Positions 1 through 7,856 of a DNA stretch of 39,698 bases are shown in pieces. The notes beneath the pieces were generated by a model. That model was not told the DNA's origin. It worked only from the letters and a program-made list of their open reading frames with translations, and ran no database searches. Position numbers and translations under genes: made by a program. How positions within the stretch are numbered: position 1 is the stretch's first letter; every line of letters starts with the position of its first letter. The stretch comes from an uncultured Bacteroidota bacterium (GTDB taxonomy: Bacteria > Bacteroidota > Bacteroidia > Chitinophagales > Chitinophagaceae). The stretch covers positions 1 through 39,698 of the forward strand of contig CALEZD010000082.1 in the NCBI GenBank assembly GCA_937928385.1, given 5' to 3'.

Positions 1-98
1 GGAAGGGGTTCCGGTTCTATCACTTCGTTTTCCCTGACACAACTTACTAAAACAGTCGCTGCTGCAAAAAAGCCTATAATCTTATAAGTAATACGCAT
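1..98 (-). CDS. Partial lipoprotein, N-terminus only
   Basis: A minus-strand reading frame begins with ATG at 98-96 and runs off the window edge. The visible 32 residues start MRITYKIIGFF, continue with a hydrophobic stretch and reach a lipobox LVSC, followed by an acidic region (RENEVIEPEP). This is a typical lipoprotein signal: the protein would be lipidated on the Cys and held in the inner or outer membrane facing the periplasm or cell surface. Nothing of the mature domain is visible, so no function can be given. The next gene, at 283, is divergent. Confidence 0.6.
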   Translation of the reverse strand, partial: MRITYKIIGFFAAATVLVSCVRENEVIEPEPL

Positions 99-282
99 AG
101 TTTAATTGTAATATGTTTGCAATTAGTCCCCAATTTATAAAAAATCTCTTGCAAAGTATATACCCCGTAAGAATTTATAGCAGGTCATCCCTCTGCTTAA
201 GGGTATGGAAATGACAAAACTGTTATTTATGTGACAGCTATATGCCTTATTTTTACCCGTATTAATATTTTTTTGACGGTTT

Positions 283-765
283 ATGTACAGGCTCATTACC
301 ATTTTGTTACTGGTAGTATCTTTGCCCTCTTGTTGCGAGAAGAAAATATATTGTTCATCGCAGGTGCTTGATTTTGCATTTACAGGTTTCGACAGGTCAG
401 AGGTCCGCAGTTTCACTTTGAGAAGATTTAAAAAAGGCGACCAGTGGGGGCCTGTGTTAGATTCGGTGCAATATATATATTACGGGCAGGCACCTGTCAC
501 CAGCAGGCCTGATACTTTGCCTTTTGCTGATTATCGTACTGTAGGGAATATTAATGGCATTTCAGCCGGTAACGATTGGGCCATATACCTGCCTGCTACA
601 CGCAAAACTTATTTTATTACATCAATATTTACGGACGAAAAGAAATCGCAGTTAGTAAGGTGTGGAGATGATATTACAGGTTGTTCAAGTGTCATCACAA
701 ATTTCGCAATAAATGAAAATTGGCAGAATGGTGGGTTTGTTTTTATTCAAAAGGGTAAGTGGTAA
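283..765 (+). CDS. Small lipoprotein of unknown function
   Basis: This 160-residue protein begins MYRLITILLLVVSLPSCCEKK, a lipoprotein signal peptide with lipobox LPSC. The mature part is about 140 residues with alternating short hydrophobic and polar stretches, suggesting a compact beta-rich fold, and has several Cys (for example in LVRCGDD and TGCSS). I do not recognise the family. It stands alone: a divergent lipoprotein starts at 98 and a strong intrinsic terminator follows 17 bases after the stop. The start is chosen because it gives a complete signal peptide and lies in AT-rich DNA. Export to the membrane is well supported; the role is unknown. Confidence 0.7.
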   Translation: MYRLITILLLVVSLPSCCEKKIYCSSQVLDFAFTGFDRSEVRSFTLRRFKKGDQWGPVLDSVQYIYYGQAPVTSRPDTLPFADYRTVGNINGISAGNDWAIYLPATRKTYFITSIFTDEKKSQLVRCGDDITGCSSVITNFAINENWQNGGFVFIQKGKW

Positions 766-768
766 TCA

Positions 769-918
769 TTATTTGCCGATAGCGGTATGCAATACCGTTT
801 TTTTAAGCGTTCTTTCCGCACGATGCTCTTTCCTCTTTTCACGTTCAATCAGTATGAACGCATAAGCCATGTATGCTTTCAATAATAATCCTACCGGGTA
901 TGTAACTAAGTTTCTCAT
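769..918 (-). CDS. Possible small protein of 49 residues
   Basis: A minus-strand ORF of 49 codons with ATG at 918-916 and TAA at 771-769. The product begins MRNLVTYPVGLLLKAYMAYAFILIE and continues with a strongly basic helix (REKRKEHRAERTLKKTV). This amphipathic, membrane-anchored pattern is common in small Bacteroidetes proteins. No clear ribosome binding site is seen. The last 12 codons coincide with the terminator hairpin of the plus-strand gene at 283-765, which argues for caution. It could equally be a chance ORF, and I recognise no family. Confidence 0.4.
   Translation of the reverse strand: MRNLVTYPVGLLLKAYMAYAFILIEREKRKEHRAERTLKKTVLHTAIGK
783..804 (+). terminator. Intrinsic terminator of the 283-765 lipoprotein gene
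   Basis: Perfect 6-bp stem CGGTAT / ATACCG with a 3-base loop (GCA), followed by seven T. It lies 17 bases past the stop codon. It also overlaps the 3' end of the small minus-strand ORF at 769-918. Confidence 0.8.
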
Positions 919-1285
919 CTGTGTTTTTTTTAAGTTCTGTTTGGCTGTTTATTTGTTCGTCATTATTACTATGCAAATATGCAAAGCCGTTTTACCCAAA
1001 AGAAATTTTTGGTAAGGCTTAACCAGCCCTTTAAAACCGCTTAACAAACAGTTATGATTTTCCGCCGAATAGCCTGTAGATACTGGCTCTTTACTTGTTA
1101 ACGGGAAGTGAATTCCATGACCTTGTTTTGTTATCGTTCTTAACCCCCTGTTTTTAGGCTGAAAACCACTGTTAATTACTGGTTAACACATAACAGCACC
1201 TCTCGTTAAACCATGAAATATATTAGGAAGCTATTGAAGCGAGGGTAATATTTGCATATAAACTTTAAAAATAAAAAGCACATTT
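919..1285. other. Intergenic region with a cluster of TTAAC motifs
   Basis: No gene is seen in these 367 bases. TTAAC occurs on the plus strand at 1019, 1041, 1098, 1140 and 1183; two copies are the palindrome GTTAAC. Related TTAAA/TTAAT words occur at 1031, 1172 and 1206. The cluster ends about 80 bases before the start of the secreted-protein gene at 1286. An imperfect -7-like word, TAATATTTG, sits at about 1250. The region may be the control region of the 1286 gene. Confidence 0.4.
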
Positions 1286-1834
1286 ATGAAAAAGCTATTT
1301 TCGGTAGCGTTACTGTCAGTATTGGGTTATACTGCCAACGCTCAACAATCATCTTCTGCAACCCAGGGTGTTCAACTTTCTTTACAGAATGCTATTGACA
1401 TCACATTCATGGCAAATGGTTCTGACGTTGGCCCTTTGGTGGAAATGCAATTTGCATCTATCAATGATTATGTAAATGGTGTAGAATCAGCTAACCAGGA
1501 ACTGAGGGTACGCAGTAACAAAAGCTTCAATGTTTTTGTTAGGACTAATGCGGAGAACTTCACGTACACAGGTAGCGCTTCACCAACACCGGTAATGCCT
1601 GTGGCAGGTGTACTGAGCCTGATAGTGGTATCTGACCTGACAGGCGGTACTATACCAGGCCCTTATTCTACGTCTGCATATTACACGTTAAGGGACTTCA
1701 ACATCGATCTGATCAACAACGGTACTGCCGGTGCTGACCAAAGATTTACAGTGAAGTACCAGGCTACTCCGGGTTTCACATACCCTGCCGGTACTTATGA
1801 TATTGGCGTTGTATATACAGCTACACAACTGTAA
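1286..1834 (+). CDS. Secreted beta-rich protein, pilin or spore-coat-U-like
   Basis: This 182-residue protein has a classic Sec signal peptide (MKKLFSVALLSVLGYTANAQ, cut after AQ). The mature part is rich in Ser, Thr, Gly and Asn and ends in PAGTYDIGVVYTATQL. A terminal strand of the form PAGTYxxxVxxTxT is typical of secreted immunoglobulin-like subunits such as spore-coat-U, pilin or WxL-type domains. No sorting domain, catalytic motif or Cys is visible. It is monocistronic: a long intergenic region with repeated TTAAC words lies upstream and a strong 12-bp terminator follows. Together these suggest an abundant surface or fimbria-like structural protein. That is inference; only secretion and the beta-rich character are read directly. 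Confidence 0.65.
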   Translation: MKKLFSVALLSVLGYTANAQQSSSATQGVQLSLQNAIDITFMANGSDVGPLVEMQFASINDYVNGVESANQELRVRSNKSFNVFVRTNAENFTYTGSASPTPVMPVAGVLSLIVVSDLTGGTIPGPYSTSAYYTLRDFNIDLINNGTAGADQRFTVKYQATPGFTYPAGTYDIGVVYTATQL

Positions 1835-1853
1835 TATAAGTTTTATATAAGGG

Positions 1854-1898
1854 AACAGAACGGGGCCTGCCCCATGGGTAGCCTCGTTCTGTTTACCT
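1854..1898 (+). terminator. Terminator of the 1286-1834 gene
   Basis: A 12-bp stem pairs 1854-1865 (AACAGAACGGGG) with 1882-1893 (CCTCGTTCTGTT), with one G-U pair and a 16-base loop. A pyrimidine-rich stretch follows, but the U tract is weak. Confidence 0.65.
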
Positions 1899-2080
1899 TC
1901 TTCGTTACACAGCCTTTAGGCACAATACCCCTTTTCTATAAGGATAGTGTATATGCTATACGTAGCGTATCAGCCACCCTCATGTCAATACTTGCGAGCA
2001 AGACCAATACGAAAGAGACAATAGTAGTATTCAGGACAAAAAAATCGCAAAACAATCCCCAGGGGATAAAAACATAAAAG

Positions 2081-3286
2081 ATGTCAGAGCAGGCTCATAG
2101 CACCAGGCTCAACTGGCGTATTATCAGCTGGTTGAGAGGATTGGCAGCATTTTACGTAGTTATTAACCATTCGCGCGGCGCACTTTTTTCCGATTCCATG
2201 ATGTATGCACAGCATGTGAACCCTAAAGAAAACTGGCACTGGTGGGAATGGTTGCAGATGACTATCATGAACCATACAGGCCTTGGGTCTGAATTCGTTA
2301 TACTTTTTTTCCTGTTGTCAGGATTTTCTATTGCCCACAGCCTCAGGAACGATACCGGTAATTTCAGCTTTTACAAGCGCCGCCTGGTAAGGCTCTATCC
2401 ACCCTACCTGTTGGGTATATTATGGAGTTTTGTTGTGATATTCCTTGTTTGGGCATTTGTGCCGTATGTATATTATAACGAGGCTGAAGGATTTATTTCC
2501 ATCAAAGAAGTTTTTGAGAAAATATCATATTTCCCTACACTGTTATCCAATCTTTTTTACATGCCCAAAGACAACCACCTCACACATCAGTACTGGTCGT
2601 TGCCTTTCGAAGTAATATTTTACCTGCTGGCCCCCTGGATGGTCAGGAAGTTCAGGTTCTTTGGCACAGCCATGCTGTTCCTGTATATAGCCGGATGGTT
2701 GATATATGGCAAAGCATATCACAACCCCGATCACACCAATACGCTGTTCCAGTTCAGTATAGAATACGGTATATATTTTATTGTAGGTATCATGTTCTAT
2801 AAATACAAAGACAAACTTATCAAGAGCTTCAAGCTGAGCAAGCCGGTTGCTGTTATCTCGATATTGGCATTATTCGAAGTCATGGTGCTTTCCAAAGGAT
2901 ATATGTTTGGCGGCGAGCATAATAAGTTTACAGGCATTATGACAGTAGCCTTCACGTACTTGCTGTTGTTCTCTGCGCTGAAATACAACTTCAGGATAAA
3001 ATGGCTGGAGAAAATAGGCGATTATAGTTATACGCTATACGTCACACACTGGGCCACTATTTTCGGAGTTAAAATTATTGCCGTTAAACTCGGGTTTAAC
3101 TATTACTATATACATAACCTGTACTTCTGGTACATTGGCATTCCTATATGCCTGGTTACGTCTTACGTTTTATACCTGTTGGTAGAAAAACCAAGTAATC
3201 AACTGGTAGAGAAACTTCGAAAGCAGCCCGACAATCCAATCAATCCCGCGGCAATGCCTGCCCGGCGTACCAAAGTAGCACAGTAA
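2081..3286 (+). CDS. Acyltransferase family 3 (OafA/YrhL-like) membrane protein
   Basis: This 401-residue protein has about ten hydrophobic segments. Its N-terminal LRGLAAFYVVINHSRG (about 18-33) is the hallmark of acyltransferase-3 proteins, where the Arg and the conserved His sit at the membrane face; a second family signature, LSGFSIAHSL, follows at about 80. Members move acetyl, succinyl or other acyl groups onto sugars of O-antigen, exopolysaccharide or peptidoglycan in the inner membrane. The C-terminus ends in EKPSNQLVEKL and a basic tail. No glycan-synthesis genes are adjacent, so the acceptor cannot be inferred. It is transcribed alone, between terminators at 1854 and 3298. An ATG four codons into the message fits the family's usual N-terminus. 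Confidence 0.88.
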   Translation: MSEQAHSTRLNWRIISWLRGLAAFYVVINHSRGALFSDSMMYAQHVNPKENWHWWEWLQMTIMNHTGLGSEFVILFFLLSGFSIAHSLRNDTGNFSFYKRRLVRLYPPYLLGILWSFVVIFLVWAFVPYVYYNEAEGFISIKEVFEKISYFPTLLSNLFYMPKDNHLTHQYWSLPFEVIFYLLAPWMVRKFRFFGTAMLFLYIAGWLIYGKAYHNPDHTNTLFQFSIEYGIYFIVGIMFYKYKDKLIKSFKLSKPVAVISILALFEVMVLSKGYMFGGEHNKFTGIMTVAFTYLLLFSALKYNFRIKWLEKIGDYSYTLYVTHWATIFGVKIIAVKLGFNYYYIHNLYFWYIGIPICLVTSYVLYLLVEKPSNQLVEKLRKQPDNPINPAAMPARRTKVAQ

Positions 3287-3297
3287 CGGAGAGATAT

Positions 3298-3327
3298 ATG
3301 GCTGCCGAAATATGGCAGCCATTTTTA
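3298..3327 (+). terminator. Intrinsic terminator of the acyltransferase gene
   Basis: Perfect 9-bp stem ATGGCTGCC / GGCAGCCAT (3298-3306 with 3314-3322), 7-base loop, then a T run to 3326. The next gene starts only 18 bases later. Confidence 0.85.
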
Positions 3328-3343
3328 TGCTATCTTGCAACTG

Positions 3344-4045
3344 ATGAAAGCTTTCATAACAGGATGTGTATTGGCTTGCACAGTGGTACAAGCCCAAGGA
3401 CAGGTAGACATTGGTGCCGGTGCAGACTTAGGGTTTCCCTTATTGTTCAACAGCTCTGTTAAAGGGCACAACCATGCTTCGGGAGTGCCGGGCGCCAGGT
3501 TGGTAGTCAATTATACACCTGGCGAGGGTAAGTTTACAGGTTCGCTGGTAGCAGGGGTGTCGCCTATGATATTACCTGTGGTACGTTTCAATGCCGGGCA
3601 GGATATGCTGTATATGAACTTCACCAGTATGAACCTCAGCCTGCTGGGTCGCTTCCGCAAAGAAATGAACCACGGTGCTGAATTGTTATACGGCGTTGGT
3701 GTGGGTGTCAACTCGCTGAGGGGCAATCGTGTGCAAATAAGCAAACGCTCTGATAATGATATTGTAAGGGTAATTGAGGATTCCAGTTTTTACAATAAGG
3801 CTACATTGCCTGCCTTTTATCTTAACCTTGAGTATATACGCCCGCTTAATAGTAACTCAAAACTATATTACGGCATTGGTGCACAGTTGCATTACATCTA
3901 TTTCCTCGACCAGGGCAATACCTACAGGGTGGACATGATAGATAAAAACCTGCAATATTTCAGCCTGCAACCTGAGCTGACCGGCCACATGCTCAACCCT
4001 ATGGTCTTCGTCAACCTCTATTACAGGTTGGGTAAACGCAGCTAA
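3344..4045 (+). CDS. Exported outer-membrane-beta-barrel-like protein
   Basis: The protein is 233 residues from ATG 3344; an in-frame TTG at 3335 is less likely because it sits nine bases earlier with no added signal feature. The N-terminus MKAFITGCVLACTVVQAQG is a Sec signal peptide. The mature part repeats short amphipathic strands with aromatic ends (for example FTGSLVAGVSPMILP, NLSLLGRFRK, LYYGIGAQLHYIYFL) and ends in NPMVFVNLYYRLGKRS, near an aromatic-rich last strand. This resembles small 8-10 strand outer membrane barrels (OmpW/OMP_b-brl type). The function is unknown. It may share a message with the M43 protease at 4092, but a -7 box right before that gene suggests separate transcription. 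Confidence 0.6.
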   Translation: MKAFITGCVLACTVVQAQGQVDIGAGADLGFPLLFNSSVKGHNHASGVPGARLVVNYTPGEGKFTGSLVAGVSPMILPVVRFNAGQDMLYMNFTSMNLSLLGRFRKEMNHGAELLYGVGVGVNSLRGNRVQISKRSDNDIVRVIEDSSFYNKATLPAFYLNLEYIRPLNSNSKLYYGIGAQLHYIYFLDQGNTYRVDMIDKNLQYFSLQPELTGHMLNPMVFVNLYYRLGKRS

Positions 4046-4077
4046 AGCCTTTAACCTTTCTTTTCAGCCTGAATACG

Positions 4078-4085
4078 TATTTTTG
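4078..4085 (+). promoter_or_regulatory. Predicted -7 box for the M43 protease gene
   Basis: TATTTTTG matches the Bacteroidetes -7 consensus TAnnTTTG. It ends 6 bases before ATG 4092, so the message would have almost no leader. No clear -33 TTG is seen at the usual distance. Confidence 0.45.
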
Positions 4086-4091
4086 AAACAA

Positions 4092-5450
4092 ATGCGGACA
4101 TATATACAGAACCTCAAATTCTTTTTCTTAGTCGCTGTATTTTCAGTACTCACCGTTAGCTTGCATGCTCAGCATGGTACCAAATGCGCATTCGACAGAA
4201 CGGTGCATTCGGTAATCAATGCTTATCCTCCCCTGGCAGATACTTTCCATGCATTGACACAACAGAGCAGGACTGCTTATAAAACAACCGTTACAGGTAC
4301 ACCTGTTGTCCCCGTTGTATTTCATATTGTACTTACCCAGGCGCAATTCAACCGCATAGGAGGCACAGCGGGTGTAGAGCAACGTATAGATTCTCAACTG
4401 TTAGTGCTCAACCGCGATTTCAATGCCATGAATGCTGATAGCGCCACTATTCCGGCCGATTTCAAACCGTTGTATGGTAATGCAGGCATACGCTTCGGGC
4501 TGGCGCATACTGCCCCCGATGGTTCTGCCACGCCCGGCTACGAAGTCATCATAACCAATAAGAACGGTTTTAATGTAGAAAATGAGTATGGCTCTGGCTT
4601 TGGTTTCAGTGGTGCTAAATATGCAGCTAATGGTGGTGCCAATGCCTGGGATCCCGAAAGCTACCTGAATTTCTGGGTAATTAACCCGCTGGAAGATGGC
4701 TCTGCCACCAATATACTTGGGCTGGCTGTACCACCATGGCTCGCTACTGAAGATTATGGAATATCACCAGTGGAACGAGGTATTGTATTGCATTACGGTA
4801 CATTGGGCAAGCGCATGCTACTGACTGATTTCTATGTTCAGGGTTCAGACATGGGACGTACGCTTACGCACGAGGTAGGGCATTATTTCAACCTGTTGCA
4901 TATATGGGGCGAGGATGATGGCAAATGCCCCAACAACGGCGGTAGTGATGACGGTATAGCAGATACACCTCCGCAGGCATACTCTTCATCGGGCTGCCCT
5001 ACATTTCCTAAAACTGACGGATGCTCTAAAACGCCCCCCGGCATCATGTTCATGAACTATATGGACTACTCTAACGACCGTTGCCTGCTTATGTTCACGC
5101 ATGGACAGGTGCAGCGTATGAGGGGTACATTAGAACCTGGTGGATATACATACGCCTTTACGCAACAACCCTGGCTGCTGGACTATCCGGCAACAGCAGC
5201 CGGGCTAAATGAATTTACAGCATATCCTAATCCCGCCGATGATAGGGTGAACATTGTATTCCGCAGGCAACCACAGGGGCTTCAAAGCATATACATTACC
5301 GATATGCTGGGCAGGGTAGTGGCTACCCGCGAGTTCGATTATCAATCGTCCTTTTTTACATTTGACGTAGGCAGCCTGTATAGCGGCATATACTTTGTAG
5401 TACTCAACTTCAGCGATACAAAAGAGGTGCGGAAGGTGATGGTCAGGTAG
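4092..5450 (+). CDS. Secreted M43 (cytophagalysin/pappalysin-like) zinc metalloprotease with T9SS sorting domain
   Basis: This 452-residue enzyme starts with a signal peptide (MRTYIQNLKFFFLVAVFSVL to LHAQ). The catalytic domain has the metzincin zinc motif HEVGHYFNLLH (about 260-270; His260, Glu261, His264, His270 in the protein from ATG 4092), preceded by GRTLT. Further on is the Met-turn MNYMDY. The stretch between them, GIADTPPQ with several Cys, is typical of the M43B family. The last 75 residues (FTAYPNPADDRVNI to VRKVMVR) form a T9SS type A sorting domain with its YPNP start and GIYFV strand. The protein is therefore exported by the Sec and type IX routes and either anchored or released at the cell surface to cleave proteins. 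The TTG at 4083 is rejected as start because it overlaps the -7 box. Confidence 0.93.
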   Translation: MRTYIQNLKFFFLVAVFSVLTVSLHAQHGTKCAFDRTVHSVINAYPPLADTFHALTQQSRTAYKTTVTGTPVVPVVFHIVLTQAQFNRIGGTAGVEQRIDSQLLVLNRDFNAMNADSATIPADFKPLYGNAGIRFGLAHTAPDGSATPGYEVIITNKNGFNVENEYGSGFGFSGAKYAANGGANAWDPESYLNFWVINPLEDGSATNILGLAVPPWLATEDYGISPVERGIVLHYGTLGKRMLLTDFYVQGSDMGRTLTHEVGHYFNLLHIWGEDDGKCPNNGGSDDGIADTPPQAYSSSGCPTFPKTDGCSKTPPGIMFMNYMDYSNDRCLLMFTHGQVQRMRGTLEPGGYTYAFTQQPWLLDYPATAAGLNEFTAYPNPADDRVNIVFRRQPQGLQSIYITDMLGRVVATREFDYQSSFFTFDVGSLYSGIYFVVLNFSDTKEVRKVMVR

Positions 5451-5463
5451 TAATGTTGTAACC

Positions 5464-6324
5464 TTACCTCTTTTTTTGGATTTTTCGGGTTTCTTCTGAT
5501 TGTTCTATCTTTTTCAATGTTTTAGTAGGAATGATAGTCAGTGTATTGCTTTTACAAGACCATATTGAAAAATAGTCTTTGGATATTACTGTGCAACTTT
5601 GCCAGTTGGTATATGCCTGATAGAGCAAGGCAGTAGCTATATCAGTGGCCGTCATGTATTCACTTCTTCCGGGAACATGAGAATGTACGAATCCAACAGG
5701 TGTGCCACCACTTGTCTCTTCTGATTGCATCGGACTTGAGATGAGCGTATTGTGTATTCGTTCTTTTGAAGATAATTTGTAATTGTTATCAAACAGCATG
5801 ATATAGTCATTTCCGAAAAGGACTATACCTTGACGGGTCGTGCCTGTAAGTATATATACTCGTTTCGATTGTTCATCGATGATAGGTACTATATTATAAT
5901 TCGTGTTTTCATAGTATTTAAAAAATCCTGTATCTGCAATAAGCACGGACTCCACACTTTTTCTAAGGAGATAATACTCCTTTTCTCGTTCTGAAAACTC
6001 ACGTGCGTAATCTGCTACAGTTGTTTTTTTAGGGTCAAATGATTGGTCAAATTCTATCGTCAGCAGTATTTTGGGTATGCTGTCATTAGAGTAAAATACA
6101 CAGCGCACTGCATTTTCGGTAGCGTAGGAGAAATATCCTTTGAGATTTGAGGGTATGCCACTGTCATAAACTTCCTGCATTATATCCGTACCCAGCCACG
6201 ATGCTTTTTCTGAACGGTATATTTTAAAAGCTTCTGCTTGTATTTCTGCCGCTTTTTTCTGCAGGTCTGTGCCTTGGCTGGTATTAAAAACTAATGAGAA
6301 AAGGATTATGAGTATAGGTCTCAT
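5464..6324 (-). CDS. Exported protein with a JAMM-like motif
   Basis: This 286-residue protein starts with a short signal peptide (MRPILIILFSLVFNTSQG). The first 200 residues, rich in charged and Tyr residues, show no motif I recognise. Residues 210-229 read VGFVHSHVPGRSEYMTATDI. The pattern His214-x-His216 followed by Thr225-x-x-Asp228 is close to the JAMM/MPN+ zinc motif (H-x-H-x7-S-x2-D), with one extra loop residue and Thr for Ser. The following helix and strand (ALLYQAYTN, SCTVISKDYFSIWS) also fit a JAB fold. It could be a metal-dependent isopeptidase-like protein of the periplasm or a degenerate relative. It is convergent with the M43 protease and divergent from the TPR lipoprotein. Family placement is inference. 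Confidence 0.6.
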   Translation of the reverse strand: MRPILIILFSLVFNTSQGTDLQKKAAEIQAEAFKIYRSEKASWLGTDIMQEVYDSGIPSNLKGYFSYATENAVRCVFYSNDSIPKILLTIEFDQSFDPKKTTVADYAREFSEREKEYYLLRKSVESVLIADTGFFKYYENTNYNIVPIIDEQSKRVYILTGTTRQGIVLFGNDYIMLFDNNYKLSSKERIHNTLISSPMQSEETSGGTPVGFVHSHVPGRSEYMTATDIATALLYQAYTNWQSCTVISKDYFSIWSCKSNTLTIIPTKTLKKIEQSEETRKIQKKR

Positions 6325-6390
6325 GTCATAAGAATTTCAGATAAATGTAATAAGGATTTATGTTTATACGCACTAACAATTCAAATTATT

Positions 6391-6398
6391 TAAGTTTG
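6391..6398 (+). promoter_or_regulatory. Predicted -7 box for the TPR lipoprotein operon
   Basis: TAAGTTTG matches TAnnTTTG. Transcription would begin near 6402, downstream of the upstream in-frame ATG at 6360. This supports ATG 6429 as the real start. Confidence 0.55.
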
Positions 6399-6428
6399 TA
6401 TCCTGGTACAAAGACAGATATAAAACAA

Positions 6429-7430
6429 ATGAAGATACAATGGCTCATGCTGCCCCTGCTCATGCTGGCAGTTGCTTGTGGCAATGATACGGAACAGGTG
6501 GAAGAAAACCCTTTGTTCAAAAGCGAACCGGCATTGAATAAAGTGACTGAAGCAATAAAAAAAGACCCTAAAAACGCTCAATTATATTTCGAAAGGGCCA
6601 TGCTGCTCGACAGGCTGGAAGTGGATACCCTGGCGCTGAAGGATTATAAAAAAGCGATTTCTTTAGACTCTACCCGTGCCGAATACTACAGCGCTATTGG
6701 CGATATGCTGTTTGAACACAAAGACCTGGACGGTAGTGTAATGTGGCTGGAACGTGCGCTGAAGGTGAACCCAAACGACAAGACAGCACACCTGAAGTTG
6801 GCTAAAATGTTCCTCTATATAGAGGAGTATAACAAAGCGCTGGCGGCTATAAACACTGTATTGCGGCAGGATGTATACCACCCTGAGGGTTATTACCTGA
6901 AAGGTATGGTATATAAAAGCCTGTCGGATAGCAACAAGGCCATATCCAACTTTATGACTGCGCTGCAGGTACAGCCCGAATATCGTGATGCCATGATACA
7001 ACTGGGCATAATGAACAGTATGAAGGGCGACCCGATAGCCTTGAAGTATTATGATAATGCATTCTTGCTGGACACGATGGACGTATTTCCACTATATGCA
7101 CGGGGTGTATATTACCAGGATAAGGGTGATTACGAAATGGCTAAACGTGAATATATTAATGCCATATTAAAAGACAGGAACTATACAAGCTCCTACCTGA
7201 ACCTGGGTTATATATATATGCAGCAGGATTCACTAAATAAAGCTTTCCGCCAATACGACATCCTCACCAAATTAGATCCTACTGACCCCGAAGCTTATTT
7301 CAACCGCGGATTATGTTACGAACTGATGGGGAAAAAAGCGGAAGCTGTAATTGACTACAAGCAGGCCCTTGTATTTGACGAACGTTATAAAGACCCGCAG
7401 GAGGGGCTGAAACGCCTGAACGCCGAATAG
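6429..7430 (+). CDS. TPR-repeat lipoprotein
   Basis: The protein is 333 residues from ATG 6429, which begins a lipoprotein signal (MKIQWLMLPLLMLAVACGND, lipobox AVAC). The upstream in-frame ATG at 6360 would bury this signal and precedes the predicted promoter. The mature part is at least seven tetratricopeptide repeats, visible as repeated A/G-x3-Y-x-A blocks (AQLYFERAMLLDRLEVDTLA, AEYYSAIGDMLFEHKD, AHLKLAKMFLYIEEYNKALA, PEGYYLKGMVYKSLSDSNKA, PEAYFNRGLCYELMGKKAEA). Such proteins are protein-protein adaptors; this one would be anchored in an envelope membrane facing the periplasm. The next gene starts two bases after its stop, so the two are co-transcribed. The partner is not identified. Confidence 0.85.
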   Translation: MKIQWLMLPLLMLAVACGNDTEQVEENPLFKSEPALNKVTEAIKKDPKNAQLYFERAMLLDRLEVDTLALKDYKKAISLDSTRAEYYSAIGDMLFEHKDLDGSVMWLERALKVNPNDKTAHLKLAKMFLYIEEYNKALAAINTVLRQDVYHPEGYYLKGMVYKSLSDSNKAISNFMTALQVQPEYRDAMIQLGIMNSMKGDPIALKYYDNAFLLDTMDVFPLYARGVYYQDKGDYEMAKREYINAILKDRNYTSSYLNLGYIYMQQDSLNKAFRQYDILTKLDPTDPEAYFNRGLCYELMGKKAEAVIDYKQALVFDERYKDPQEGLKRLNAE

Positions 7431-7431
7431 T

Positions 7432-7842
7432 ATGCGCGTTTTTGCAGTCATATCAGTATTGTGCTTCTCTGCTATACACTGCAGCGGACAGGAGTTTTCG
7501 CTCAACAGGCTGCCACTCAACGAGCCAATAACTGTAAACATCCTGGGCAGTGATAAGGAATACTTGCATTGTTACAATCTCTATGGTTTCGAATGGAAAT
7601 CGCCGGACGACTCTGTGACAGGGGAGTTTATCGTACTCAAATCTGAAGATACCCTGCAACAATCAGGAATTGTGAAGCTGAAATTGTGCCGTGTAAAAGA
7701 ATTTTGCATCATGAGGGCGGGCCGTCCTGTACATATACCGGTGGAAACCGGACTCCAACTGGAATATCCCGGCCAGCAGGAACGTATATTCCTCAATTTT
7801 GACCCCGCCGGCCCCGATCCTGTATTTATTCCCTGTAAGTAG
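7432..7842 (+). CDS. Exported protein of unknown function
   Basis: A 136-residue protein beginning MRVFAVISVLCFSAIHCSGQ, a signal peptide cut near SGQ. The context IHCSG could also be read as a weak lipobox. The mature part is about 115 residues, beta-rich, and has three or four Cys. I recognise no family. It starts two bases after the stop of the TPR lipoprotein and is followed 15 bases later by another exported protein, so these three very likely form an operon working in the envelope. Whether the TPR protein binds this one is open. Confidence 0.6.
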   Translation: MRVFAVISVLCFSAIHCSGQEFSLNRLPLNEPITVNILGSDKEYLHCYNLYGFEWKSPDDSVTGEFIVLKSEDTLQQSGIVKLKLCRVKEFCIMRAGRPVHIPVETGLQLEYPGQQERIFLNFDPAGPDPVFIPCK

Positions 7843-7856
7843 TATATTAGTAGCTA

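Noticed and set aside
1874..2077. 67-codon plus-strand ORF between the secreted protein and the acyltransferase
   Set aside because: It begins inside the loop of the terminator hairpin at 1854-1893, has no start signal, and its composition does not look like a protein family.
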